A stretch of DNA of 64,000 nt. Origin: JADZFO01 sp964512635 (GTDB lineage: Bacteria; 4484-113; JAFGCY01). The notes under the pieces were generated by a model that was not told where the DNA came from, searched no databases, and worked only from the letters and a program-made list of their open reading frames with translations. Below, piece after piece: positions 32,932 through 41,407 of this stretch. The translations under genes were made by a program, and so were the position numbers. The stretch is from the NCBI GenBank assembly GCA_964512635.1, contig CAZEJB010000017.1:5702-69701 (forward strand), read 5' to 3'. Positions within the stretch are counted from its first letter, which is position 1, and every line of letters begins with the position of its first letter.

Positions 32932-35274
32932 ATGCCTATGCAGTCTTTTGAAGAGCTTTGCAGACAGCTTATAGATGCTACCTCAGAACGCTCCGCAATC
33001 GAATTGCTCAAGCGAAGAGGCTACTGGGACGATGAGTCATGCTGGAGGAAGTTCGACGATAACGAAAACAACTTTTCGATCATTGGAAACCAGCAGAGCG
33101 CTGCAGAAAAAGCCCTAGTGGAGAAGCTGACAAACGCTATCGACGCAGTACTAATCAACGCTTGTTTTGAGAACGATGTAGCCCCAGATGGGCCATCTGC
33201 GCCCAAGAGCATTATTGAAGCTCAGACAAGGTTCTTCCAGATCCCGCAAGGACAACTGGCGAACTTAAACGCAAGTCAGAGAACAGGACTTGCTCAGCAC
33301 ATTCACCTACTTGTGCAAGGCACAAAGGGTGCGGCACCAACTCTTAGTATTGTAGATTCGGGAGAGGGTCAGTCACCAAGGAAGTTCTCAACTACGTTTT
33401 GCTCTCTTGCGAAGTCTAATAAGTTCAGAATTCCATTTGTGCAGGGCAAATTCAATATGGGCGGGACAGGCGCGCTGCAGTTTTGTGGCGACCATTGTCT
33501 GCAACTAATAGTCTCCAAGAGGAGCCCACTGTGTCCTGTCGAAGACAATACATTGGATAGACAGTGGGGTTTCACTGTGATTCGGCGTCACAGACCTAGA
33601 GGTAATGAGCGAAGCTCGGTCTTCGAGTACCTTGCACCAAAAGGAGAGATTCCAGCATTTGCCGCTCAAGAACTCCCACTCCTTCCAGACGAAGCAGGCA
33701 AGAAACTTGCGAGGCCATTAGGCAGTGGCACAATGGTTCGACTATACGACTATCAGTTGCCAAGAGGGCTGCGGGGCACCGCTCTCTTCGATCTCAATTA
33801 TAAACTGAGTGAGTTGCTGGCAGCTCCTGCTCTGCCAATCAGGCTTGTGGAGATGAGGGAGGGATATCGGGGTCACTCTTTTTCAGTTACTATGGCTGGT
33901 CTAGTCGTTAGGCTAATTGACAGCCGTGATGAAGTGCTAGAGTCAGGATTCCCTGCATCTGGGTCTATATCGGTCGGCTCATCCGAGGTCAGCTATCGTG
34001 TCTTCGTAATCAAGGCAGGCAAGCAAAAGAACTTCATCGATAAGACTGGTATAGGGTTCTTTGTAAATGGTCAGCAACATGCGGGAATTCCAAAGCACTT
34101 CTTTACTCGAGCGAGAGTTGGGCTCAGCTACCTCAAGGACTGCATCTATGTTCTGTTGGAGTGTTCCTACCTGGACTCCCAAGTAGTGGAAGAACTCTTT
34201 ATGAACGATCGAGAGAGGCTCAGAGAGGGCAAGCATCAAAGGCACATTGAAAAGGAACTAGAGACACTACTGTCGCAGCACCCTGGATTGAAGGAGTTGA
34301 ATTCTAGAAGGCGGGCAGCCCTGCTGCAAGATAAGCTCCAAGACAATAAGCCCCTTCTCGAAACATTGGACCGGATCATACGACGATCCCCGTCACTCGC
34401 GTCTATTTTTGTTACTGGAACGCAACTTGCCGACCCTTTATCAGTTCTCGGGGCGAAGCAGGCTAGAGAATTCGAGGGTCGTCAATGGCCGACTTTTTTC
34501 GCTCCAAGCAAGCTCTACACTGAAAGTGCACCGAAAACATGGCAAGAGAACAGGCGAGTGAAGATTGAGTTCAGGACTGATGCTGTAAACGATTACTTTG
34601 ATCGACCACAGCTACCAGGACAGTTATCCTGCAGCATGCTATCGAATCCCTTGGCTCTGATCTATAGTCTTTGGAACGGACACTGTGTCGTACACGTAGA
34701 CTTTCCGAAGGGCGCAAAGCTCGGGACCCGACTGGACTTGACATTCCGTGTAAGCGATGAGCAACGCGTCGAACCGATTTTGTGTGTCGTGCCTTGTATT
34801 GTTGTTGAACAGGATTCGCAATCGTCAGGCACGCGAGGTTCCGCAAAACCATCGGCGCAAGGTGAGGATGGAAAGGAAAAGCAGCCAAGCAAGCTTCAGA
34901 TTCCCCCGATTCAGGAGGTCTATCGTGAAGATTGGGAGGCACATGGATTCGATGAATTCGCTTGCATCAAGGCATACTACTCTAAGGACACTGGTTACGA
35001 TTTGTACTGCAATATGGACAACAAGCACTTTCTGCACGAACGAAATGCGAGCCTAGTCGATGATAGAGAGCTACTATCAGTCAGGTATAAGAGCGCGCTT
35101 TCGCTAATCTGTATGGCTGTCGCTTACGACTTTCGCGACAAGCAGTCGATGCTTCCAACGGTCTACAGTAGTGCTGCGGAAGCCGTATCGGATATCAGCC
35201 GTGCGCTTGCGCCAATTATCATACCCATGATCGTCGGCTTGGGAGAAAGATTGAGGGCTGACACCGTCGACTAA
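32932..35274 (+). CDS. GHKL-type (Hsp90/MutL/MORC-like) ATPase, accessory
   Basis: 780 aa, with GGAGG upstream of the start. It has the GHKL ATP-binding motifs in order: N-box EKALVEKLTNAIDAV (60-73), DSGEG (142-146) and GKFNMGGTGALQF (172-184). After the ATPase core come regions I cannot name, a helical segment (DRERLREGKHQRHIEKELETLL is represented by residues ~425-450) and a variable Ser/Lys/Gln linker near 650. Base composition is visibly lower in GC than all neighbours, with A/T-ending codons common, and the gene lies between REP clusters. This suggests recent transfer. Stand-alone GHKL ATPases of this kind occur in restriction-like and anti-phage loci. Function here is inference. Confidence 0.75.
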   Translation: MPMQSFEELCRQLIDATSERSAIELLKRRGYWDDESCWRKFDDNENNFSIIGNQQSAAEKALVEKLTNAIDAVLINACFENDVAPDGPSAPKSIIEAQTRFFQIPQGQLANLNASQRTGLAQHIHLLVQGTKGAAPTLSIVDSGEGQSPRKFSTTFCSLAKSNKFRIPFVQGKFNMGGTGALQFCGDHCLQLIVSKRSPLCPVEDNTLDRQWGFTVIRRHRPRGNERSSVFEYLAPKGEIPAFAAQELPLLPDEAGKKLARPLGSGTMVRLYDYQLPRGLRGTALFDLNYKLSELLAAPALPIRLVEMREGYRGHSFSVTMAGLVVRLIDSRDEVLESGFPASGSISVGSSEVSYRVFVIKAGKQKNFIDKTGIGFFVNGQQHAGIPKHFFTRARVGLSYLKDCIYVLLECSYLDSQVVEELFMNDRERLREGKHQRHIEKELETLLSQHPGLKELNSRRRAALLQDKLQDNKPLLETLDRIIRRSPSLASIFVTGTQLADPLSVLGAKQAREFEGRQWPTFFAPSKLYTESAPKTWQENRRVKIEFRTDAVNDYFDRPQLPGQLSCSMLSNPLALIYSLWNGHCVVHVDFPKGAKLGTRLDLTFRVSDEQRVEPILCVVPCIVVEQDSQSSGTRGSAKPSAQGEDGKEKQPSKLQIPPIQEVYREDWEAHGFDEFACIKAYYSKDTGYDLYCNMDNKHFLHERNASLVDDRELLSVRYKSALSLICMAVAYDFRDKQSMLPTVYSSAAEAVSDISRALAPIIIPMIVGLGERLRADTVD

Positions 35275-35371
35275 GATCAATCTCTGGGTCTCTTGTAATT
35301 TAGATGTTTACAAGCGCGGTTCACCTTCTTCTGCTTGTCTGTACACTCTACTGGCATTACACTCTGATTGA

Positions 35372-35883
35372 ATATGCAGTCAGGCAGGACGAGTGGAGGT
35401 AGGTGCGATGAGCATGCAAGCGGTGCCCGCTAAGGCGCAGGGGCTGACGGTGCCCTTTGAGGTCGGTCAAGACTACACGCGGGAGCAAGTGCGTAAGTTC
35501 CTCGGTGGAGGAAATCCACAGGCCGGTATTGTCTATTGGGCAAGGAACCGTTCCGTGGTGGCCTGCTTCACTGACCCAGTGCACGGCGAGCGATCCGGCT
35601 ATCTTGACCACGAGAACCCCGATGGCAGCTGGGACTACTGCGGTCAAGGCCTAAGCGGCTCACAGAAGCGCAGCGGAGCCAACCTCGTCCTGGAAAACGC
35701 GCAAGTTGTCTTGCTCTTCGAGAAGGCCAAGAAGGACCTTCACACTTACCGCGGCCAATTCACTACGGGTGCACCCCGCGACCACGTTGCCACCTCCGGC
35801 AAGCGCAACGGCGACACCCTTCTAATCTTCACCCTCACTCCTTCTCTTTTTTAGCCGCCGCGTGACTGCATATGCAGTCAGGC
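35372..35883. repeat. 14-bp direct repeats flanking the SRA-like gene
   Basis: ATATGCAGTCAGGC occurs at 35372-35385 and again at 35870-35883, just outside the SRA-like gene. The second copy is part of a perfect 18-bp palindrome, TGACTGCATATGCAGTCA (35863-35880). Confidence 0.75.
35408..35854 (+). CDS. SRA-like (ScoMcrA-type) reader-domain protein without nuclease domain
   Basis: 148 aa from an ATG with GGAGG seven bases upstream. The pattern FEVGQDYTREQV, GIVYWARNRSVVACFT, GYLDHENPDGSWDYCGQGLSG, VVLLFEK, a Tyr-x-Gly-Gln-Phe strand and a final LLIFTLTP matches the N-terminal domain found in front of HNH nucleases related to the modified-DNA-dependent enzyme ScoMcrA. Here the nuclease part is absent. 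The assignment is by pattern recognition from memory. It sits 134 bp after the GHKL ATPase on the same strand and may work with it. GC content is higher than in that gene, so the two may have different origins. Confidence 0.6.
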   Translation: MSMQAVPAKAQGLTVPFEVGQDYTREQVRKFLGGGNPQAGIVYWARNRSVVACFTDPVHGERSGYLDHENPDGSWDYCGQGLSGSQKRSGANLVLENAQVVLLFEKAKKDLHTYRGQFTTGAPRDHVATSGKRNGDTLLIFTLTPSLF

Positions 35884-35886
35884 CAT

Positions 35887-35915
35887 GACTAGACATTCAC
35901 GCTGAATCTCTAGTC
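35887..35915. repeat. Hairpin-forming inverted repeat
   Basis: GACTAGA (35887-35893) pairs with TCTAGTC (35909-35915), and ATTCA with TGAAT inside, with one C-C mismatch and a CGC loop. No T-tract follows. It may be a weak terminator or an insertion-junction remnant. Confidence 0.5.
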
Positions 35916-35960
35916 GCAGGGGGCCTTTCTGCGCCAGGCCAGGGTACGCTCAACTCCACG

Positions 35961-36021
35961 CGGGCGGCTGCTGTGCGCCGCCCTATGGGATAAGTCGGGG
36001 GGCGACTGTGCGCCGCCCCTA
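35961..36021. repeat. Two REP-like palindromes
   Basis: 35961-35985 and 35996-36021 are GC-rich palindromes with a CTGTGC-type centre that end in CCCTA or CCCCTA, the inverse of the TAGGGG word seen in other units. Confidence 0.65.
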
Positions 36022-36043
36022 TCGGGCCAAGGAGGAGAGCGTG

Positions 36044-36400
36044 ATGGCTACACCAAGAACGGGGCGCGTGGTGCCGCTGGAGCTGGATGAGCTGGATCTG
36101 GGGCAGGCGCTGGATGCGCTGGACTCGCGGTCCCACGCCTATGAGCGGACCGCTGCGTATCTGGATGGCGAAGATCCGGAAGCCGCCCTGCCGGGCGGCT
36201 CCACATGGGAAAAGGCCGCCCTGCCGGGCGGCGCCACCAAGAGCAGCGGCGGCTGGGACAGCGATGACGATGACGGCTTCTTGGTGATTGAGGAGGTCTC
36301 CGACGCCGAGGAAGCCCGCGGGATCGCGGCGCACTTCCGGGCCATCGAGGCCAGCCTGCGCGGGCAGTGGGATGCCTGGCGCGCGCGGCGAGGCCAGTAG
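36044..36400 (+). CDS. Small acidic hypothetical protein
   Basis: 118 aa from an ATG with GGAGGAG six bases upstream. It contains a short internal duplication (ALPGGSTWEKAALPGGAT) next to an acidic run (SDDDDGF) and a C-terminal helix (HFRAIEASLRGQWDAWRARR). The duplicated DNA is GC-palindromic (GCCGCCCTGCCGGGCGG type), so a REP-like unit may have been captured into the reading frame. No family recognised; moderate confidence that it is a gene. Confidence 0.45.
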   Translation: MATPRTGRVVPLELDELDLGQALDALDSRSHAYERTAAYLDGEDPEAALPGGSTWEKAALPGGATKSSGGWDSDDDDGFLVIEEVSDAEEARGIAAHFRAIEASLRGQWDAWRARRGQ

Positions 36401-36530
36401 CGCCGCACTCTGTGGCGGCGGCTTGCCGGCGGTATGCTCGGCGCCCGCGGCGGCACGGGGACCGGGAGCGCCAGCCAGGGGCTGGCGTAAGAGGACGCCA
36501 GACTATGTCTGGCGCACCCAGCTTCCGACG

Positions 36531-36716
36531 CGCGGTACCGTCGCCGCTGCCGGGCTTAGCCCGGCGTAACAAAGACCGCGGCGAGCTTGCGAGCAGCGGA
36601 GCATCCGCAGGGTGCCCGCGCTCCAATTGAAGATGCAACGCGGTACCCTCGGCGCTGCCGGGCTTAGCCCGGCGTAACAAAGACCGCTGCGAGCTTGCGA
36701 GCAGCGGAGCATCCGC
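36531..36716. repeat. 78-bp direct repeat (two copies)
   Basis: Copies at 36531-36608 and 36639-36716 differ at only a few positions. Each contains GCCGGGCTTAGCCCGGC. A third, partial copy of the last ~25 bp follows at about 36718-36745. Confidence 0.85.
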
Positions 36717-36754
36717 TTGCGCTTGCGAGCAGCCGAGCATCCGCTGGCCCATTT

Positions 36755-37069
36755 GTGCTAAAGGTGGTTCACTCGTGCTAAAGCGGGCCGGGGGGCAGAT
36801 GAATCAGCCGCTGTGGCGGGTAGGCTTGGCGGTGCAGTCCATCGCTATTTCGCCGGCCCTGCGCGGATGGCCCAGCCCGCCCCGCGCGCAGAGGGTACAG
36901 CGTCCAACCAGCGGGAAGGGCTGGATGCTGCGAGGCCAGAAGTGGGCCAGGTGAAAAACGTAAATGACGTTTGTTTTGGGGGCTGAAAGTTAAATCTGTG
37001 CCGGGGCGGCAGACAGGCGCCGCGTGAAAATGATGAATGACGTTGCATTTCAGGGGGTCAAAGTTAAAT
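36755..37069. repeat. Possible decayed insertion-element end sequences
   Basis: GTGCTAAAG occurs at 36755-36763 and 36775-36783 (20-bp period). Two related segments, 36952-36995 and 37025-37069, share TGAAAA, AATGACGTT and AAAGTTAAAT. Repeated words near both ends resemble multiple transposase-binding sites of some insertion sequences. No transposase is present, so this is tentative. Confidence 0.35.
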
Positions 37070-37165
37070 TTCCAGGTCTGGCCGGCTGCCAGCGACCGCT
37101 GATCGCCGCTACTGAGGGCGGCGCTATTGGGACTCCGGGCGGCGCTACTGGGACTCCGGCCGCTG

Positions 37166-39367
37166 CTACTGCTCTGGCAGCGCGCCGAGGTGGACATACA
37201 GCGCGGTGTCGCTCAGTGGATCCAGGCCGGCTGGGTTGAAGCTCAGGTCAAGGAAGGTCAGGTCGACCGCCGCCGTGGCCTGCGGCGCAAGCTGCGGGTG
37301 GCCGACCGAGGGGCTAAGCGCCTCCCAGGCCAGGGCCGGGTCTGAGAGCACAGCGCCGGTCGTGCCTTCAGCCGCCGCCTGGCCCCGCAGCCGGGATGCG
37401 CAGACCAGCGAGCCGCCATAGTTGCTCAGGCTGGTGGGGCTGAGGACATTCCCGGCGGCGCCAGCGTCAATGAACAGCGGCCCGGTGATGCCCAGACTGC
37501 CGTCAAAGCGCAGCAGGCACAGGCCGGTTTTTGTGCTGTCAAAGACGCTGAAGGCCAGCGCCGCCTTTCCGCCGCTGCTGGTGGCCGCCGTGGCCCGCGT
37601 GTCATTGGCGTTAACCTGCAGCAGGCGCACGCTGCCGCCGGCGATGCCGACGATGCCGCTGGCCTCGCCGCCGCCGCCAGGCTCAATCTGGCGGCCGCCG
37701 ACAAAGGTGGTGGAGAGCTGGCCGGAGCCGACGATGCTGAGACAGGAGCCGATTTCCAGCATGTTGTCGGCGCCCCAGGTCTGGGCGCCCGTCAGGCTGC
37801 CGGCGTCGCTGAAGGTGCAGTAGAGCAGGTCGGTGTCGGCGGCGCTGTGGTCATAGCTGCCGCAGACCCGCAGCTGGGGATCGCCAAGCTGGGTCGGGGC
37901 GAAACGGCCGATGGCGTTCAGGTTGCAGAACTCCGGCCCGATGACGGTGTCGGACCACAGCAGGTTGCCGTCAAGGTCGAAGGCGCCGACATAGCCGCTT
38001 TGTTTGCCGCCGTCCTGGGTAAAGTCCCCGGCGACGAAGATGGTGTTTGCGCCGACGGTGACCGCGTTGAGCCGCAGCAGGTTGGGGGAGTCGTCGATGG
38101 CAATGCTCCAGAGCAGCTTGCCGTCGGAGAGCCGCCAGCGCTGCAGCAGGCCCTGCTCGGCGCTGTCACCAAAGCTGGAGCTGGTGCCGCAGATGACGAC
38201 GGAGTCATCCGGGGCCAGGGCGCCGCCGCTGATGGTGTCGCGGTCCTGGCCGGGGACCCAGCGGCGGAACCAGGTGACCTTGTTGTTGGGCCGCAACAGG
38301 CCGACGAAGACGTCGAAGTCGGTCAGACTGGACTGCTTCTCAAAGCCGCCGGCGACCAGCAGATCGCCGCCGGCGGTGGTCAGGACAACGCTGGGCTGGA
38401 CGTCATAGCCCGCCGCGCCATAGCTGAAGGCGGCGTGCTCAACGGCGTTGACGCTGAGAAAGGCCTCGCCATAGACGCCGTCGTTGTCGATTGCCCTGAC
38501 CCCGACTATGGGCGACAGGGGCTGCTCATAGTTGAAGCTGATGGACGGATCGGGGCCGGTGCCTTCGAAAAAGAAGCCGTCGCCGTTAGTGTCCCATTGA
38601 TACTCGACGATTTCGCCGTCGGGGTCGGAGGCGCTGGCGTTGAAGGTGACGTTCAGCGGCGGCGGCCCGAAGCGTGGAGTGGCGCTGAGCGTGACCTCCG
38701 GCGGCCGGCTGCCGATGCGCAGTTCGGCCAGCTCACAGCTGGTGCTGCCGCCGACCATGACGCCGATCAGGACCATGCCGTCGTCCCTGATATAAGGGCT
38801 GATCGAGGGCAGTTCCAGCAGGTTGACATCGCTGAGCGGAAAGGCCTCGAAGCGGTTGGTATCGAAGTTGCCGAGCAGCAGGTGGGCCGGCTGGGACTGC
38901 GCCGGCGGCAGGGTCCAGACCAGGTTGAAGGCGGCGTTGCCGCCATAGTCGCCAACGAAGAAGGGATAGAAGGCTACCGCCAGGCCCTTGAGCCCCTGGC
39001 CCTGCGGCAGTTCCGGGCTGAAGACACCGCGTTCGCCGCTGCTGCTGTAGTGCAGCCGGGGCAGCTCCGGGCTGCCCTCGTTACCCAGCCGGCGCAGGTC
39101 GAGCGGGGAGTAGCTGGTCTTCCGGGGCCTGATGGACTGGGGCAGCAGCTCCAGGGCGGCGGCAGGGCTGGGCAGCCCGGCCGGGACTGGGGTGCCTTTG
39201 GATGCCGGCTGAGGGGCCTCAGCCCCATTACCCGCGCCTTGCTGCAGCTCGCCAGACGTGTCCAGTTCCGGACCTATGCCGCGGCGGGCGGCGCAGCCGG
39301 TGAGCAGTGCCGTCAGGGTGAGCAAAACGGTCAGCGCAATGAGCAGCAGGCAGGTAGCTGGGCGCAT
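37166..39367 (-). CDS. PKD lipoprotein with SBBP-like propeller
   Basis: 733 aa, lipobox LLTGC. Residues ~120-215 are the shared N-terminal module (AFYPFFVGDYGGNAAFNLVW). One PKD domain follows (FNASASDPDGEIVEYQWDTNGDGF). The C-terminal ~400 residues carry repeats such as GDLLVAGGFEKQSS, DSVVICGTSSSFGD and NTIFVAGDFTQDGG separated by Trp strands, i.e. an SBBP-like propeller. Architecture and repeats are close to the 28562-30679 lipoprotein, so they are paralogues. ATG 39367 is chosen because a TATACT box lies six bases upstream; a longer in-frame opening to 39481 runs through a terminator hairpin. Confidence 0.8.
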   Translation of the reverse strand: MRPATCLLLIALTVLLTLTALLTGCAARRGIGPELDTSGELQQGAGNGAEAPQPASKGTPVPAGLPSPAAALELLPQSIRPRKTSYSPLDLRRLGNEGSPELPRLHYSSSGERGVFSPELPQGQGLKGLAVAFYPFFVGDYGGNAAFNLVWTLPPAQSQPAHLLLGNFDTNRFEAFPLSDVNLLELPSISPYIRDDGMVLIGVMVGGSTSCELAELRIGSRPPEVTLSATPRFGPPPLNVTFNASASDPDGEIVEYQWDTNGDGFFFEGTGPDPSISFNYEQPLSPIVGVRAIDNDGVYGEAFLSVNAVEHAAFSYGAAGYDVQPSVVLTTAGGDLLVAGGFEKQSSLTDFDVFVGLLRPNNKVTWFRRWVPGQDRDTISGGALAPDDSVVICGTSSSFGDSAEQGLLQRWRLSDGKLLWSIAIDDSPNLLRLNAVTVGANTIFVAGDFTQDGGKQSGYVGAFDLDGNLLWSDTVIGPEFCNLNAIGRFAPTQLGDPQLRVCGSYDHSAADTDLLYCTFSDAGSLTGAQTWGADNMLEIGSCLSIVGSGQLSTTFVGGRQIEPGGGGEASGIVGIAGGSVRLLQVNANDTRATAATSSGGKAALAFSVFDSTKTGLCLLRFDGSLGITGPLFIDAGAAGNVLSPTSLSNYGGSLVCASRLRGQAAAEGTTGAVLSDPALAWEALSPSVGHPQLAPQATAAVDLTFLDLSFNPAGLDPLSDTALYVHLGALPEQ

Positions 39368-39379
39368 GACAAAAGTATA
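39365..39379 (-). promoter_or_regulatory. -10 box of a leaderless lipoprotein gene
   Basis: TATACT (39374-39379, minus strand), six bases, ATG 39367. Confidence 0.6.
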
Positions 39380-39409
39380 ACCGGCCAGCGCCCTGCCATC
39401 TGCAAAGGA

Positions 39410-39435
39410 AAGGGCGGACCCTGCGGTCCGCCCTT
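39410..39435 (-). terminator. pilB terminator
   Basis: Eleven-base-pair perfect stem AAGGGCGGACC/GGTCCGCCCTT around a four-base loop, followed on the minus strand by a pyrimidine tract (TCCTTTGC). The stem-loop closely resembles the ftcD terminator at 17183-17204. Confidence 0.75.
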
Positions 39436-39487
39436 GAAAATCGAAGTTAGTTGCAGGCAGGGTGCCTGCGAGCCGCGGCACATTACG

Positions 39488-41305
39488 CTAGAACGCGCTG
39501 AAGGACTCCACTTCGGCCAGCGACGGTGCGGCCTCGGCGAGGAAGGCGCGGACGCCACTGCCATCGCCATGACCGGCCTCGGCGGCCTCGGTATCCTCTT
39601 CGTAGTCCGGGCGGGCGATGCGCAGCAGCTCTTCAAGGCTGGTGATGCCGCGCAGCACCTTCTTGACGCCGGACTCCCAGAGGGTCAGCATGCCCTCCTT
39701 GCGGGCCAGGCGCTTGACCTCGTGGATCGCGGTGGAGCGCATGACCAGCGCGCGCATCTCGTTGCTCATCTTGAAAATCTCGAAGATGCCGGCGCGGCCG
39801 CTGTAGCCCAGGTGGTTGCAGAACTTGCAGCCCTTGGCGCGGTACATCACCGGGTTCTCGCCGAACTCCGCCACCTTGTAGGCACCGCGGATCAGCGCCA
39901 GCTCCTCGGCGCTCGGGGTGTAGCTCTGCTTGCAGTGCTGGCAGAGCTTGCGGCTCAGGCGCTGCGCCATGATGCCGATGACCGAGGCGTTGATCAGGAA
40001 TGGCGGGACGCCGAGGTTGTTCAGACGCGGAATGCTGCCCGGCGCGTCGTTGGTGTGCAGGGTGCTGAACACCAGGTGGCCGGTGAGCGCCGCGTTGACC
40101 GCGAGGTCGGCAGTTTCATAGTCACGGATCTCGCCCACCATGATGATGTCGGGGTCCTGACGCATGAAGGTACGCAGCGCGGTGGCGAAGGTCAGGCCGA
40201 CCTTGCTGTTGACGTGGACCTGGTTGATACGGTCCAGCTGATACTCCACCGGGTCCTCGACGGTCATCACGTTGACAGTCTCGGTGGCGATCTTGGACAG
40301 GGTGGCGATCAGGGTGGTGGACTTGCCCGACCCGGTCGGCCCGGTGATCAGGATGATCCCGTGCGGCCGGCTGGTCAGGTCGTTAAAGGTGTCCATCTCC
40401 TCCTCGTCGAAGCCGAGGTCAGTGAGCTTGAAGTTAGCGCTTGTCTTGTTCAGCAGGCGCATAACGATTTTCTCACCGAATATGGTCGGCACAACGCTGA
40501 AGCGGATGTCGAACTGGTTGTCGCGCAGGGACAGGTCGATGCGGCCGTCCTGCGGCTTGCGGCGCTCGGAAGTGTCGCAGCGCGCCATGATCTTCAGACG
40601 GGCTGTCACCGCGGCCACCGCGTGGCGCGGGATAGTCAGGATGCGGTGCAGCATGCCGTCAACGCGGTAGCGCACCACGGCATGGTCTTCCTTGGGCTCG
40701 ACGTGGATGTCGGAGGCGCGGTGGTCGACGGCGCCGGTCAGCACCGTATCCACCAGCTTGACGATCGGGGCCTGCTCGACCTCGGCCAGGGTCGCCTTGT
40801 CGATCAGGGCCTCATCGATTACGTAACCCTTCTTGATCTGCTCCTGGCGGTACTCCTCCATGTGCTTCTCGGCTTCCGCCGTAACGCCGAAGAGCTGGTC
40901 ATAGGCGAACTTCAGCGCATGGGGGCTGGTGATGCGGGGCACCACGTCGAGGCCGGTGGAGAGTCGGATGTCGTCGATCGCCAGCAGGTTGAGGGGGTCG
41001 ACCATCGCCACGATGATGTTGTTGCCTTCCTGACGGATCGGCATAGCCTGGTGGCGGGTGATCATGTCGCTGGAGATCAGGCGGGCGGCATCGGTATCGA
41101 TCTTCTCTTCATAGAGGTTGACCTTCTCGATGCCAAGCTGGTTTGCCAGTACGTCCTGAACGTCGTCTTCGGTGGTCATCTGGAGATCAACCACCACCTC
41201 GCCCAGGCGCTTGCCGCTTTCGCGTTGCGCCTCGAGGCTTTCCTGAAGCTGTTCCAGGGTCAGGACGCCGGCGTCAACCAGCATCTCGCCGAGTTTCTTC
41301 TGCAT
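39488..41305 (-). CDS. pilB: GspE/PilB-family secretion or pilus assembly ATPase
   Basis: 605 aa. The N-terminal domain resembles MshEN (KLGEMLVDAGVLTLEQLQ; KRLGEVVVDLQ). The ATPase core has ITGPTGSGKSTT (Walker A, about 322-330), the Asp box, VGEIRDYETADLAVNAALTGH, and a zinc tetracysteine CxxC...CxxC (LCQHC, GCKFC). It would drive type IV pilus extension or type II secretion. ATG 41305 follows AAGGAG by seven bases. No pilC, pilT or pilM is adjacent. The leader is structured (see 41306-41401). PilB is favoured over GspE by general similarity only. Confidence 0.87.
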   Translation of the reverse strand: MQKKLGEMLVDAGVLTLEQLQESLEAQRESGKRLGEVVVDLQMTTEDDVQDVLANQLGIEKVNLYEEKIDTDAARLISSDMITRHQAMPIRQEGNNIIVAMVDPLNLLAIDDIRLSTGLDVVPRITSPHALKFAYDQLFGVTAEAEKHMEEYRQEQIKKGYVIDEALIDKATLAEVEQAPIVKLVDTVLTGAVDHRASDIHVEPKEDHAVVRYRVDGMLHRILTIPRHAVAAVTARLKIMARCDTSERRKPQDGRIDLSLRDNQFDIRFSVVPTIFGEKIVMRLLNKTSANFKLTDLGFDEEEMDTFNDLTSRPHGIILITGPTGSGKSTTLIATLSKIATETVNVMTVEDPVEYQLDRINQVHVNSKVGLTFATALRTFMRQDPDIIMVGEIRDYETADLAVNAALTGHLVFSTLHTNDAPGSIPRLNNLGVPPFLINASVIGIMAQRLSRKLCQHCKQSYTPSAEELALIRGAYKVAEFGENPVMYRAKGCKFCNHLGYSGRAGIFEIFKMSNEMRALVMRSTAIHEVKRLARKEGMLTLWESGVKKVLRGITSLEELLRIARPDYEEDTEAAEAGHGDGSGVRAFLAEAAPSLAEVESFSAF

Positions 41306-41401
41306 GCAGTCGCTCCTTAGCAATCGCTAGGTAGGTCGCCACGCACAGGGGTAAGCGCAATGGGAGACTGCCCACCTCATCTGGCCCCGTGGCGACTAAC
41401 A
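41306..41401 (-). promoter_or_regulatory. Structured 5' leader of pilB, candidate cis-regulatory RNA
   Basis: On the transcript, GTCGCCACG pairs with CGTGGCGAC (plus-strand 41388-41396 with 41335-41343). A four-base bulge and a GGG/CCC helix continue the stem, and an inner TGGG/CCCA hairpin lies at 41361-41374. Then CCTAGC-GATT-GCTAAGG forms a second hairpin that includes the AGG of the Shine-Dalgarno site. An aptamer-like domain followed by an SD-covering hairpin is the layout of a translational riboswitch. The ligand is unknown and no described class was matched. Confidence 0.5.
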
Positions 41402-41407
41402 CTAAAT

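Larger units (their letters stand above)
36401..37165. other. 765-bp gene-free repeat region
   Basis: No coding sequence is convincing here. It contains REP-like palindromes (for example GCCAGACTATGTCTGGC near 36499 and GCCGGGCTTAGCCCGGC near 36549), a 78-bp direct repeat, paired GTGCTAAAG words and two related ~45-bp copies; the last two are listed separately. The last ~90 bp contain repeated GGCGGCGCTA-type triplet-like words before the lipoprotein stop. Confidence 0.7.

Noticed and set aside
39368..39481. N-terminal extension of the 37166-39367 lipoprotein
   Set aside because: It would read through the pilB terminator hairpin and place the lipobox far from the N-terminus. A -10 box immediately precedes ATG 39367.
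37847..41320. A very long open frame (over 1,100 codons) on the plus strand
   Set aside because: It is antisense to a lipoprotein gene and pilB, whose products have clear motifs. Long antisense frames are expected at this GC content. Similar shadows at 13969-15303, 28436-30409, 43452-45308 and 15374-16924 were dropped for the same reason.
41331..41400. c-di-GMP (GEMM) riboswitch
   Set aside because: The plus strand contains CACGCACAGGG, like the start of a GEMM-I aptamer, but pilB is transcribed from the minus strand and the rest of the consensus is missing. Only a generic structured leader is claimed.
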